Source of the DNA: Methanobrevibacter sp.
GTDB lineage: Archaea; Methanobacteriota; Methanobacteria; Methanobacteriales; Methanobacteriaceae
Assembly (NCBI GenBank): GCA_022775905.1
Contig: JALFJX010000034.1
Span: 1 to 39,356 of the forward strand
Reading direction: 5' to 3'
Length of the DNA: 39,356 nucleotides
Part shown: piece after piece, positions 8,068-16,095 of the stretch
How positions within the stretch are numbered: position 1 is the first letter of the stretch
How the letters are laid out: each line of letters starts with the position of its first letter
Notes under the pieces: model-generated
Databases searched by the model: none
Told to the model about the DNA's origin: nothing
Seen by the model: only the letters and a program-made list of their open reading frames with translations
Translations under genes and position numbers: made by a program

Positions 8068-9505
8068 TTACATGAATGAAAATATTTGTGGGGGCAGATA
8101 AATGATATTGTCATCTTCCACAATATTTCTTGTTGTATTTGAGATGATTATTCCATAATCAGATTTGTATTTGTTCATTGCGGTTTTAATTTGACTTTTA
8201 TCTTTTTTTCCACAGCTTACTTCAATCGGTACTGGTGTATCCAATCCTCTTTGAACTAAAAAATCTACATTTTTCTTATTTGAATCATAATATGTGTTGT
8301 ACATTACATTGCTTCTATTTTTTAGATTGAAAAAGCTTGATGCAACGAAATTTTCAAATAATTTGCTCATATATGCCTCTTTTGCTTCAAGATTGGCATT
8401 TCCAAGGTTCATTGACAGGATGTGTTTTAGGCTTGATGTTGCAAAATAATATTTAAACGGTTTTGTTGTTCTTTTGCAGATGAAGTAAAAGGTTCAACAT
8501 GAAAAATCAGTTGTGTTTTCTCAAGTAATTCCAAGAGTTTGTTTATTGTCATCTTATTTGAATCAAGGTGGTTTGCCATTGATCCTTTGGAAATCTCACC
8601 TGGGTTTTGAAGAGCGAAAAAATATAATAACTGGGATGCAAGATAACTTGTTTGTCCGTTTATACCTTTAATATTGCCTATGTCTGTTGTTACTACTTTT
8701 TAAATCATATCTACATTTGTTTTGATGATTTCATGAGCATCCTGGTTGAATGATGTTGGAAATCCTCCGTATTTTATGAAGTTTTCCAATTCATTTGCTT
8801 TGTAATTGTTAAAACTTGAATAAATCTTTAGAATTTTACTTTCCAAATGTTCTTCTGGAAGTTTTCCCTCAAATATTAAATTTAGGATTGATTGTGAAAT
8901 ATCATTTTTAAAATAAGTATATTTTAATTTTAAATGTTCTGCATAAGTTAATGGGCAAACTGGAATTTTCAACAGTCTCCTTGCTGAGTCTGCATTGTAG
9001 GATAGTTCTAATGCTGATGAACCGCTAAACACCATCATAAATATGTCTTTGTTACTGTCAAAGATAATTTTTCCAATCATTGACCAATCGTTGTCGTATT
9101 GTACTTCATCAATCAACAGAAATATATGTTCTTCTACTGTATCTATTGTTGAATTGTGAAAAATATCAGATATGTATTTATTCCATCAATAATGGAGCTA
9201 TTTACCATTCGTTTCAGATTATCTCCATTTATGTACAGTATATTTGTTGGATTTACATGTTTTTCCTTTATGAGATATTCGTATACTTGAAGTAATATTG
9301 TTGACTTTCCAACACATCTTATTCCAGGTAAGAGGAAATATCTGTTGTTGTTTTTTCCTTCCAAGAAGTCATCAACATATTTAATTAATTCATAATAATT
9401 GGATCTGTGGCGAAATGGTTCATTATTGTAGTTCAAATCTTTGTTTAATTTGGTGGGTTTTATTAAAACTTAATTTTGAATGTGGGTTGTTAAAAAATCA
9501 TTCAT
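8068..9505 (-). pseudogene. AAA_14/DUF4143-type ATPase, multiply disrupted
   Basis: The remains of a ~479-codon ATPase of the archaeal/bacterial family with an N-terminal AAA_14 domain and a C-terminal DUF4143 (PD-(D/E)XK-like) domain. The start ATG (9505-9503) has an AGGTG ribosome binding site. An in-frame TAA replaces codon 12 (9472-9470). The frame then gives Walker A GIRCVGKST (Cys where Arg is common). A frameshift follows near 9170-9185, after which Walker B FLLIDEVQ appears. A second in-frame TAA lies at 8702-8700, and another frameshift near 8470-8485 precedes the C-terminal half (PIEVSCGKKDK). Reading through all four lesions gives a continuous family-like protein, so decay is recent. 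Confidence 0.88.
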
Positions 9506-9602
9506 ATTTTCACCTGTGGCATTTAGAATTATATTTTTATTAGTTATTTATAAATACTAATAAATATTTATTTATTAGTTAAAAATATATTACATCATTA
9601 TT

Positions 9603-9634
9603 TTAATTTTCCTGATTTTTTCAGGTTAAATTAA
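9603..9634 (-). terminator. Imperfect hairpin downstream of the 86-residue gene
   Basis: TTAATTTTCCTGA and TCAGGTTAAATTAA can pair as an imperfect stem of about 12 bp around a T-rich loop. It lies about 65 bases beyond the stop of the minus-strand operon 9699-10946 and is a plausible 3' end for it. Confidence 0.35.
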
Positions 9635-9698
9635 AAATAATCAGAATAATATTTAGTTTAATGTTATTTAAAGGATTATGGTTGGTTTTTAATCAATT

Positions 9699-9959
9699 TT
9701 ATAGGTTTAAATCAATTAAATAATTTTCAATAATTTCTTTAACATTCACATCTTCAGCAAATGGTGCGAAATAATATTCCTCATTTTCATCATAGATTAT
9801 TCCAACAGGTGCAATTGAAGCTGAGCTGATATCATCTCTAAATTGCAAAAATTCTCTTTTGAATACAAAAGTAAATCCGCAGAGGTCGTGAAATTCATAT
9901 TCACTTATCTCTTTTATGTCGGTCATTTCCAAAATTAAATCCTTAATTTCTTCTTTCAT
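9699..9959 (-). CDS. Unknown 86-residue acidic protein
   Basis: A small acidic protein (86 residues) of no family I can name. It has mixed helix/strand character: an N-terminal helix (EEIKDLILEM), then strands around CGFTFVFKREFLQF and APVGIIYDENEEYYFAPF, and a C-terminal helix. There is no signal peptide or membrane segment. Its start overlaps the end of the DUF2953 gene by 17 bases and is preceded by AGGTG, so it belongs to the same operon as that gene and the GerW homologue. A role linked to theirs is an inference from position. Confidence 0.75.
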   Translation of the reverse strand: MKEEIKDLILEMTDIKEISEYEFHDLCGFTFVFKREFLQFRDDISSASIAPVGIIYDENEEYYFAPFAEDVNVKEIIENYLIDLNL

Positions 9960-10536
9960 CTATAACACCTTTGATTAATGTTCTGACTTCTTTTTGTAAA
10001 ATCAATTTCAAAACTGGAGGAATTAATTTTAGAAGATTTATCTCAAATTCATTGCTACCTTTTACATCAAAAATGCTACCATTAAATGATGGTTTCGCAC
10101 TTAATCTTGCATTTTTATGAGATGAATTTACAATTATCATTAATGACCATATGTATCCGATATATTTTGCAGTATCAGTGTATGAGTCCATACCAAAAAC
10201 GAGATGATTTTCAAGGTTTTGAACTCTGATGCATTTCATGAATGATTTTAAAAATTCCTTGAAATGTCTAAAACAAGGCTTGAGCAGTTTGAATAGTGGT
10301 TGTCTGTCTTTTTCTTCATCATCTTCATCATTTTTGTTTTCGTCTTTTTCCTTTTTCTCTTTTGATGAAAAATGTGATGAATAAATCTTAATTTTCCTTA
10401 AAATATAGATTTGCAAACATCCTTCAAGTTTACTGCCTGTCTTACCATATTTGAGTGTTATTCCAACACCGAAGTAGAGCAAGACAATAATGAAAAGGAT
10501 GATTATTAAAATAATCATCAATAGGATGTTTGACAT
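9943..10536 (-). CDS. DUF2953 membrane-anchored protein
   Basis: A 197-residue protein with one strongly hydrophobic N-terminal segment (residues ~4-24), then a soluble region. Residues ~60-80 are a Lys/Glu/Asp-rich, probably disordered linker. The C-terminal half (FGMDSYTDTAKYIGYIWSLM.., then LSAKPSFNG) matches the DUF2953 pattern. In Bacillus and clostridia a DUF2953 protein (YtfI) is encoded beside GerW/YtfJ, and the same pairing is seen here: the GerW homologue ends two bases before this ATG. The protein is probably membrane-tethered with its C-terminus in the cytoplasm or outside; the function is unknown. Confidence 0.8.
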   Translation of the reverse strand: MSNILLMIILIIILFIIVLLYFGVGITLKYGKTGSKLEGCLQIYILRKIKIYSSHFSSKEKKEKDENKNDEDDEEKDRQPLFKLLKPCFRHFKEFLKSFMKCIRVQNLENHLVFGMDSYTDTAKYIGYIWSLMIIVNSSHKNARLSAKPSFNGSIFDVKGSNEFEINLLKLIPPVLKLILQKEVRTLIKGVIDERRN

Positions 10537-10538
10537 GT

Positions 10539-10946
10539 TTATTCTTCATCGGTTGTGGTGAATTCTGGTTCAATGTATTCGGATTCGTCAATTTCGTCGC
10601 TGTCTTTTTTAACATAATTTTTGACTAAATCAGTTACAAGTAAACTTAAGTCGGATAATGCTTTGTTTGTTTGGTTTCCTTTGCTTAAGTTGAGAACACG
10701 AACGCCTTCAGCATCATTTCCTCTTTTAGGGATAACTACCATTGAAATAGGTTCTACTCCGGCACCACCTGCTGCTGCATCACCCTGTTCAGCACCGATG
10801 ATATTTTCTCCAACACCAAATCCGACACCCATTCTCATTACTGGAATTAAGATCTTGTCGTCGGTTTCAATAGGTTTTCCAATAACATTTTCCACATTGA
10901 TAAGTTTACGTAATTCTTCTACGGTTGTTCTAATATTTTCAGACAT
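10539..10946 (-). CDS. GerW/YtfJ-family protein
   Basis: A 135-residue GerW-family protein. The hallmark central region is present: ILIPVMRMGVGFGVG, then a Gly/Ala-rich loop (GDAAAGGAG) and EPISMVVIPK. The N-terminus forms a helix (TTVEELRKLINVENVIGKPIE), and the tail is acidic. In Bacillus GerW is a spore germination protein; methanogens do not sporulate, so its role here is unknown. ATG 10946 is chosen over the in-frame GTG at 10955 because AGGATG lies at the right distance from the ATG but only two bases from the GTG. It is the first gene of a three-gene minus-strand operon, and three near-identical sequence repeats lie just upstream. Confidence 0.85.
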   Translation of the reverse strand: MSENIRTTVEELRKLINVENVIGKPIETDDKILIPVMRMGVGFGVGENIIGAEQGDAAAGGAGVEPISMVVIPKRGNDAEGVRVLNLSKGNQTNKALSDLSLLVTDLVKNYVKKDSDEIDESEYIEPEFTTTDEE

Positions 10947-11014
10947 ATTATTCACATCCTAATCTATTGTTAAAAGTTTTGTTTTTATTGTTTAAAATAT
11001 TTTTAGTATGTGCG

Positions 11015-11160
11015 TTCGAGAGGTGCATTTCAAGTGTAACTTTTCACTTATAACTTATATTTAAAGACTATTTAAAGAGGTGCATTTCAAGTGTAAAATG
11101 TTTTATATACTTTATAAAAGAAAATTCGAGAGGTGCATTTCAAGTGTAACTTTTAACTTA
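11015..11160. repeat. Three copies of a GAGGTGCATTTCAAGTGTAA repeat
   Basis: The 20-base core GAGGTGCATTTCAAGTGTAA occurs exactly three times, at 11020-11039, 11077-11096 and 11130-11149 (start-to-start 57 and 53 bases). Copies 1 and 3 extend to about 40 bases, from TTCGA before the core to ACTTATAAC after it, with about one mismatch. Copy 2 lies beside a TATA-like element (TTTATATACTTTATAAA, about 11101-11117). On the minus strand the copies precede the GerW operon; on the plus strand they lie beyond the start of that operon and the end of the aminotransferase gene. They may be regulatory sites or a dispersed element. Confidence 0.85.
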
Positions 11161-11221
11161 TAACAAATGTAAAAAATACATTACAAAAAATAAAATTCAA
11201 AAAAAATAGAAAAGAACAGAA

Positions 11222-12364
11222 TCATAAGTATGATTCTGCGATGGATGCTACTCCGGCACCTGCTTCGTCAATTACACCTAAACCTTTTAAGGTCATACCG
11301 ATTGCAGCAAATGTTTGAGTTAATTCTTTGTAGGAAATGTTTCCCATATGTCCAATTCTGAAGATGTTTCCTTTTAAGTGGTCTTGTCCACCAGCTAATT
11401 CAACTCCGTATTTGTCACGGACAGTTCCTCTGAATTGGTCGTCAGTAATTCCTTCAGGCATTTTTACTGCGGTTACGGTTGCAGATGATACTTTTTCATC
11501 AGCGAATAAGTCTAATCCTAATGCTTTAACAGCAGCTACGCTTGCTTCAGCAGCTTTGTGGTGACGTGCAACTCTGTTTTCAAGCCCTTCTTCCATAACA
11601 ACTTTTAAAGCTTCGTTCATTGCGTAAGTTAATGATACAGCAGGAGTGTATGGAGTTTGAGGTGGTACTTTTGCACCGCTTTTTCTTACTGCTTTCATGT
11701 CTAAGTAGAATGTAGGTGAGTCAATTTTGTCTGCAGCAGCCCATGCGTCATCACTGTAGGTGATAGCAGCCATTCCAGGTGGTGCAGCAATACATTTTTG
11801 GGAACCGGTTACACAGACATCGATTCCGAATTTGTCTACATCTACGTAGTCTCCTCCAAGGGAAGATACGGTATCTACGATGTATAAAGCATCGTAATTT
11901 TTCATTACTTTACCAATTTCCTCAATAGGTGCAGCTACACCGGTAGAAGTTTCATTGTGTATTACAGATACTGCTTTGATATCTTCGTCAGCATCTAAAG
12001 CTTCCTTAATTGCTTCAGGAGTTACAGCGGTTCCCCATTCTACTGCTAATTCTTGTGCATCAATTCCGTGGGTTTGTGCTATTTTCATGAAACGTTCACC
12101 GAATTTTCCTCCGACAACGTTTAACATTTTTTCTCCAGGAGCAACGGTATTACTAATACCTGCTTCCATAGCTGCAGTTCCAGATCCAGTTAATAAGTAT
12201 GCATCATTAGAGGTTTGGAAAACATCAGCCATTAATTTATGGGTTTCTGCTAAGATTTCTCCATATTTAGCTCCTCTATGGTTAACAACAGCTCTAGACA
12301 TTGCAGCGAGCACTCTAGGGTGTACTGTTGTTGGACCTGGAAGCATTAATAAAGTTTCGTTCAT
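11222..12364 (-). CDS. Class V aminotransferase (alanine-glyoxylate/serine-pyruvate type)
   Basis: A 380-residue PLP enzyme of aminotransferase class V. It opens with LMLPGPTTVHPRVL, typical of the alanine-glyoxylate/serine-pyruvate branch. D164 in YIVDTVSSLGG is the expected partner of the pyridine nitrogen, and K190 in TGSQKCIAAPPG is the expected Schiff-base lysine. The frame also has an ATG at 12379, but GGAGG lies inside that extension, 8 bases before the ATG at 12364, so the internal start is preferred. Archaeal homologues have been assigned various amino donors (alanine, serine, aspartate), so specificity is open. It is divergent from the YczE-like pair. Confidence 0.88.
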   Translation of the reverse strand: MNETLLMLPGPTTVHPRVLAAMSRAVVNHRGAKYGEILAETHKLMADVFQTSNDAYLLTGSGTAAMEAGISNTVAPGEKMLNVVGGKFGERFMKIAQTHGIDAQELAVEWGTAVTPEAIKEALDADEDIKAVSVIHNETSTGVAAPIEEIGKVMKNYDALYIVDTVSSLGGDYVDVDKFGIDVCVTGSQKCIAAPPGMAAITYSDDAWAAADKIDSPTFYLDMKAVRKSGAKVPPQTPYTPAVSLTYAMNEALKVVMEEGLENRVARHHKAAEASVAAVKALGLDLFADEKVSSATVTAVKMPEGITDDQFRGTVRDKYGVELAGGQDHLKGNIFRIGHMGNISYKELTQTFAAIGMTLKGLGVIDEAGAGVASIAESYL

Positions 12365-12469
12365 TAAATTTTCCTCCATTATAAAAATAATTTTAATAGC
12401 TTTACAAAGCTAATTAAATTTTTAAATCTTATAGTTTTTAAATATTGTGTAGTACATACATAATATAGT

Positions 12470-13147
12470 ATGAATTTTTTTAATAAAGATGAAATAGTTT
12501 ACAAAAGAATAATTCAATATGTTGTTGGACTGTTTATTATGAACATTGGAATTGCTTTTTCAATCAAATCCAATTTAGGTTCAACACCTGTTGTGACTGT
12601 GCCTTATGCGATTAGCCTAATAACCGGTTTTGATATCGGATATACTAATGCAGCATTCCAGGCATTTTTAGTATTGATAGAATTATTGCTTTTAAGAAGT
12701 GCATTTAAATCGAAACATTTCTTGCAAGTTTTCGTTGCAATACTGTTCAGCGCATTTACTTCCCTTTCATTGATTATATTGGGATTGTTCCTGCCTCCTG
12801 CTAACAGCATTATCCTTCAGATTCTCTTTTTGGTCTTGGGGATTGTCATTTTAGCATTTGGACTCTTCCTATATGTTCCTATGAATGTTGTGCCTGTATC
12901 AGTTGATGGTCTGACACAGACACTTGCTATTGTGGCTAACCAATCATTTGCAAAAACCAAAGTAGTATTTGATATATCTATGATAATTATTTCACTAATT
13001 ATATCATTTACATTTACAGGAACACTTGACGGAAGTGCGGGAATCGGAACAGTAATTGCAGCATTGTCAATTGGAACAACTGTAAAGATAATAAATATGA
13101 TTTATGCTAAAATAAGTGGTAAAGAAGCAGATATGAAGAAAATGTAG
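12470..13147 (+). CDS. YczE/DUF6198-like membrane protein, first copy
   Basis: A 225-residue integral membrane protein with about five to six hydrophobic segments. It begins with a basic cytoplasmic stretch and then a motif-like segment (GLFIMNIGIAFSIKSNLGSTPVVTVPYA). This Gly-Thr/Ser-Pro turn after the first helix is typical of YczE/YitT-like proteins (DUF6198). Their transport role is not established. A TATA-like TTTTTAAATATT lies about 30 bases before the ATG and no ribosome binding site is visible, so the mRNA is probably leaderless or nearly so. The stop overlaps the GTG of a paralogous gene by one base. Confidence 0.8.
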   Translation: MNFFNKDEIVYKRIIQYVVGLFIMNIGIAFSIKSNLGSTPVVTVPYAISLITGFDIGYTNAAFQAFLVLIELLLLRSAFKSKHFLQVFVAILFSAFTSLSLIILGLFLPPANSIILQILFLVLGIVILAFGLFLYVPMNVVPVSVDGLTQTLAIVANQSFAKTKVVFDISMIIISLIISFTFTGTLDGSAGIGTVIAALSIGTTVKIINMIYAKISGKEADMKKM

Positions 13148-13809
13148 TGAGAGTTATGTGGGTAAAAAGAATATTGTCATTTGTTATTGGATTGTTAATA
13201 ATGTCATTTGGTGTGGCATTCTCGATTGTATCCCTTCTTGGAACAACTCCTATCAGTTCCATATCCTATTCATTGGCGTTGATTACGAATATTGACATTG
13301 GAATTACAACATTCATATTCAATGCGGCTTTGATTGTCATTCAGTTTTTGATTCTAAGATCAAAGTTTCACAGAAAAAGATTGTTGCAGTTGATTAATTG
13401 TGTGTTGTTCGGATATTTCACTGATGTTGCACTTTATTTTGTTGCATTCATACCATTTGACTCATCCGTGATTATGTGCGTATTGTTTTTACTCATAAGC
13501 ATCTTTTTGACTGCATTTGGAATATTCATTTACATGCCTGCAAATATTGCACCCCTTCCTGGTGAAGGATGCGTTGAATCAATAGCTATTGTTACAGGCC
13601 GGAGATTTTCAACCATTAAGATAGGCTTTGATGCATCAATGGTTATCGTATCCCTTATAATGTGCGGATTGTGGTATTCAAACATATTCGGTGCAGTATA
13701 CATAGGAACAATCATATCAGCATTCATGGTTGGATTTACTTTAAGACAAATCAACAACTTGTACGCTCGCATTACCGGAGCTCATGTTAATGTTGTAAAT
13801 AAAGAATAA
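13147..13809 (+). CDS. YczE/DUF6198-like membrane protein, second copy
   Basis: A 220-residue paralogue of the preceding protein, aligning along its whole length: GLLIMSFGVAFSIVSLLGTTPISSISYS corresponds to the same segment of the first copy, and both end in a TM helix followed by (I/Q)INN/IINM(I/L)YA. Translation may begin at the GTG overlapping the upstream stop or at an ATG nine bases later (MWVKRILSF), which has GTGAG upstream. Tandem overlap suggests co-translation and possibly a heteromeric membrane complex; this is inference. No substrate can be assigned. Confidence 0.8.
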   Translation: MRVMWVKRILSFVIGLLIMSFGVAFSIVSLLGTTPISSISYSLALITNIDIGITTFIFNAALIVIQFLILRSKFHRKRLLQLINCVLFGYFTDVALYFVAFIPFDSSVIMCVLFLLISIFLTAFGIFIYMPANIAPLPGEGCVESIAIVTGRRFSTIKIGFDASMVIVSLIMCGLWYSNIFGAVYIGTIISAFMVGFTLRQINNLYARITGAHVNVVNKE

Positions 13810-13856
13810 ATTATTTAATTAATCAGAAGTTAAATTATTGTAATGAGGTTTTAAAT

Positions 13857-14576
13857 ATGGAATTTGGACTCTGGGAAAAATATTATAAAGAAATACTCGA
13901 TGATTTTGGATTTTCAAGAAGCGGAGATGAAGAATCAGCAAAACTTCTTGATGAAATCCTGTCAACAGAAGGATGCCTTACATTAAATGACCTGGCAGAA
14001 ATAGTTGGCTTTTCAGACAAGTTCATAGTATTCGGTGCAGGACCGTCTTTAAAAAATCATGTTTTGATGCTTAAGGAAAACTATGACCTTAAAGATTATG
14101 TATTGGTTGCAGCAGACGGTGCAACAACTGCTTTGATTGAAGAAAAGATATCTCCTGATGTTGTATGTACAGATCTTGATGGAAATATTGATGACATTTT
14201 GCTTGCAAACCTTAGGGGAGCAAACATTGCAATCCATGCACATGGTGACAATATAGATAAGGTGGCTTCTTTAAGTTCATTTTTCAATAATGTGATTGGA
14301 ACCACTCAGGCACAACCTATGGGAAATCTCTACAACTTTGGAGGATTCACCGATGGGGACAGGGCGTTATTCTTGGCAGTTGCACTTGGAGCATCTGAAA
14401 TTACTCTTGCGGGAATGGACTTTGGAGATAAGGTAACCAAATATTCAAGACCAAATATGGATGTTAAAGTTGGAGATGCTGATGAATTCAAACGCAAAAA
14501 ATTGATGTATGCTGAAAGATTCACCAATTGGATAATCGAAAACGAGTCTGTTGATGTAATAAATTTAATAGAATAA
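13857..14576 (+). CDS. mptE: 6-hydroxymethyl-7,8-dihydropterin pyrophosphokinase MptE
   Basis: A 239-residue DUF115-family protein matching archaeal MptE, which transfers pyrophosphate from ATP to 6-hydroxymethyl-7,8-dihydropterin in the tetrahydromethanopterin pathway. GAGPSL (residues 60-65) is the glycine-rich nucleotide-binding turn; VAADGATTALIEE, DVVCTDLDG and the C-terminal GMDFGDK follow in the family order. A GAGG ribosome binding site lies before the ATG at 13857. Its presence fits a methanogen, since this cofactor carries C1 units in methanogenesis. The cdc6 gene begins 33 bases after its stop and may be co-transcribed. Confidence 0.9.
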   Translation: MEFGLWEKYYKEILDDFGFSRSGDEESAKLLDEILSTEGCLTLNDLAEIVGFSDKFIVFGAGPSLKNHVLMLKENYDLKDYVLVAADGATTALIEEKISPDVVCTDLDGNIDDILLANLRGANIAIHAHGDNIDKVASLSSFFNNVIGTTQAQPMGNLYNFGGFTDGDRALFLAVALGASEITLAGMDFGDKVTKYSRPNMDVKVGDADEFKRKKLMYAERFTNWIIENESVDVINLIE

Positions 14577-14609
14577 TAATAAATAATACATAAAATATAA
14601 TAAGATAAC

Positions 14610-15719
14610 ATGGGAATTGAAGATATTTTAATGCATGATGAAAGTCTTTTTCAAAATATAAATGCTTTTGATCCGGATTACGTACCTCAAAACTATAATT
14701 TCAGAGATACACAAATGGAAGCAATGGCAATAGCAATAAGACCTGCAATGAGAGGTGGCCAACCATCCAATGCAAAAGTCATAGGATCACCGGCAACAGG
14801 TAAAACAACAGCTATAAGAAAAGTCTTTGAACTCGTTGAGAAAAATACTGAGAAAGTTGTTTGTGTTTATATTAACTGTCAGCTCCATACAACACGTTTC
14901 GGAATATTCTCACAGATATATAAAAAGATATTTGGACATATTCCACCTGAAACAGGAGTTCCATTCTCAAGAATATATGATCAAATCATGCAGAATCTTC
15001 AAAAAAACAACCAATCTCTTGTAATTGCATTGGATGATGTTAACTATTTGTTCCAATCAAAAACAGCTAATAAAATATTCTATGATATGCTTAGGGCATA
15101 TGAGGAATATTCTGGTGTTAGAACAGCTATTTTTGCAATATTATCAGATTTGGAATTCAAGTTTGCATTTGACAAGAATGTAAATTCCGTATTTATTCCA
15201 CAGGAAATCAATTTCCCACTCTATTCATATTCAGAAACCGAAGATATCTTGAGAAACAGGGCAAAGGCAGGATTTTATCCTGGAGTGTTGCCTGATGATA
15301 TTCTGGAGCAAATCGCAATGTATACCTATGAAAATGGTGACTTGAGAATAGGAATCAATCTTTTAAAATCTTGCGGTAATTTTGCAGAAGCAAACGCTAG
15401 CCGTGAAATAACTCAGGAACATTTTGACCAGGCTATCGATTCACTTGTTTCAATCAATGTGGCTGAAACATTGAATTCACTTAATGATGTGGAAAAAGAC
15501 CTTTTAAAAATAATTGTGGGTTGGGAAGGTGTTTGTAAAGCTGGTGATTTGGCTGAAATGTATAAGGAAAAAACAAATTCCAGTTATGCTTCTTTTAACC
15601 GTACATTGGATAAACTTGAATTTGTAAGATTAATTGATACCAAATTTACAGGAAAAGGGGTTAGAGGAAATTCTAGAGAAATTATATTGCGTTTCAACCC
15701 CGATGAATATATGATTTAA
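14610..15719 (+). CDS. cdc6: Orc1/Cdc6-type replication initiator
   Basis: A 369-residue AAA+ protein of the Orc1/Cdc6 family, which marks replication origins and helps load the MCM helicase. Walker A GSPATGKTT lies at residues 59-67. The Walker B region reads VIALDDVNYLF (138-148), with Asp where the acidic pair is usually Asp-Glu. Sensor 2-type sequence (DLRIGINLLKSCGN) and a C-terminal winged helix (LLKIIVGW.. to LEFVRLIDTKFTGKG) follow. Methanobacteriales normally carry two Cdc6 proteins, and the divergent Walker B suggests the Cdc6-2 type (inference). The short gap from mptE leaves no room for an origin upstream, and I saw no origin recognition boxes nearby. Confidence 0.88.
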   Translation: MGIEDILMHDESLFQNINAFDPDYVPQNYNFRDTQMEAMAIAIRPAMRGGQPSNAKVIGSPATGKTTAIRKVFELVEKNTEKVVCVYINCQLHTTRFGIFSQIYKKIFGHIPPETGVPFSRIYDQIMQNLQKNNQSLVIALDDVNYLFQSKTANKIFYDMLRAYEEYSGVRTAIFAILSDLEFKFAFDKNVNSVFIPQEINFPLYSYSETEDILRNRAKAGFYPGVLPDDILEQIAMYTYENGDLRIGINLLKSCGNFAEANASREITQEHFDQAIDSLVSINVAETLNSLNDVEKDLLKIIVGWEGVCKAGDLAEMYKEKTNSSYASFNRTLDKLEFVRLIDTKFTGKGVRGNSREIILRFNPDEYMI

Positions 15720-15749
15720 TTTTTCCTGTATGAAATTAGTTCTGTTAAC

Positions 15750-15785
15750 ATTAGATTTCTGCATGGTAAGCTTGTAGAATCTAAT
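15750..15785. terminator. Long hairpin after cdc6
   Basis: ATTAGATTTCTGCA (15750-15763) and TGTAGAATCTAAT (15773-15785) can form a 12-13-bp stem with one bulged T and one G-U pair around a 9-base loop. It lies 30 bases after the cdc6 stop and before the end of a convergent gene, so termination is the simplest role. The motif CATTAGATTAAG recurs at 15826-15837. Confidence 0.45.
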
Positions 15786-15827
15786 GCGCAACTAAGGGTT
15801 TGGTATTTATAAAATTCGAAAAATCCA

Positions 15828-16007
15828 TTAGATTAAGTATGGATTTTGTGCTGCTACAACAGAAATAACAGATAAAAGTAATGCTGTTATTACTACAAGC
15901 ATTACCATGCAAGATTGAATGTCTATGTTGCTGTACATGATCTCATCTTTTAAACTACTTTTTTTTCTTAAATCTACTTGAATTGTGGTGTCATTATTTT
16001 CGAACAT
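15828..16007 (-). CDS. Small single-pass membrane protein
   Basis: A 59-residue protein starting at ATG 16007. The frame continues upstream, but that extension overlaps the promoter area of the archease gene, and a GTGATT site precedes this ATG. A polar N-terminal part (FENNDTTIQVDLRKKS..) is followed by one hydrophobic helix of about 20 residues (MVMLVVITALLLSVISVVAA) and a short tail (QNPYLI). This is a membrane-anchored peptide, possibly tail-anchored or type-IV-pilin-like, although no class III signal cleavage site is clear. I do not recognise a family. Confidence 0.6.
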   Translation of the reverse strand: MFENNDTTIQVDLRKKSSLKDEIMYSNIDIQSCMVMLVVITALLLSVISVVAAQNPYLI

Positions 16008-16095
16008 GTTAATCACTATATTTAAAGTTGTTAAATGACTAATATAAAAAAAGAGTAAGAGAGCATTTGAAAAGTAATATTTTTGAGGAAAAATC

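Noticed and set aside
11015-11160. Possible small CRISPR array
   Set aside because: Only three copies; the extended repeats of about 40 bases leave too little uniform spacer, copy 2 matches only over the 20-base core, and no cas gene is present.
11337-12413. Plus-strand frames opposite the aminotransferase gene (11337-11564 and 11955-12413)
   Set aside because: They lie antisense to a well-supported class V aminotransferase and owe their length to its codon use.
14577-16090. Replication origin beside cdc6
   Set aside because: The gap upstream of cdc6 is 33 bases and no repeated origin-recognition-box-like sequence was found on either side; only one hairpin is present downstream.
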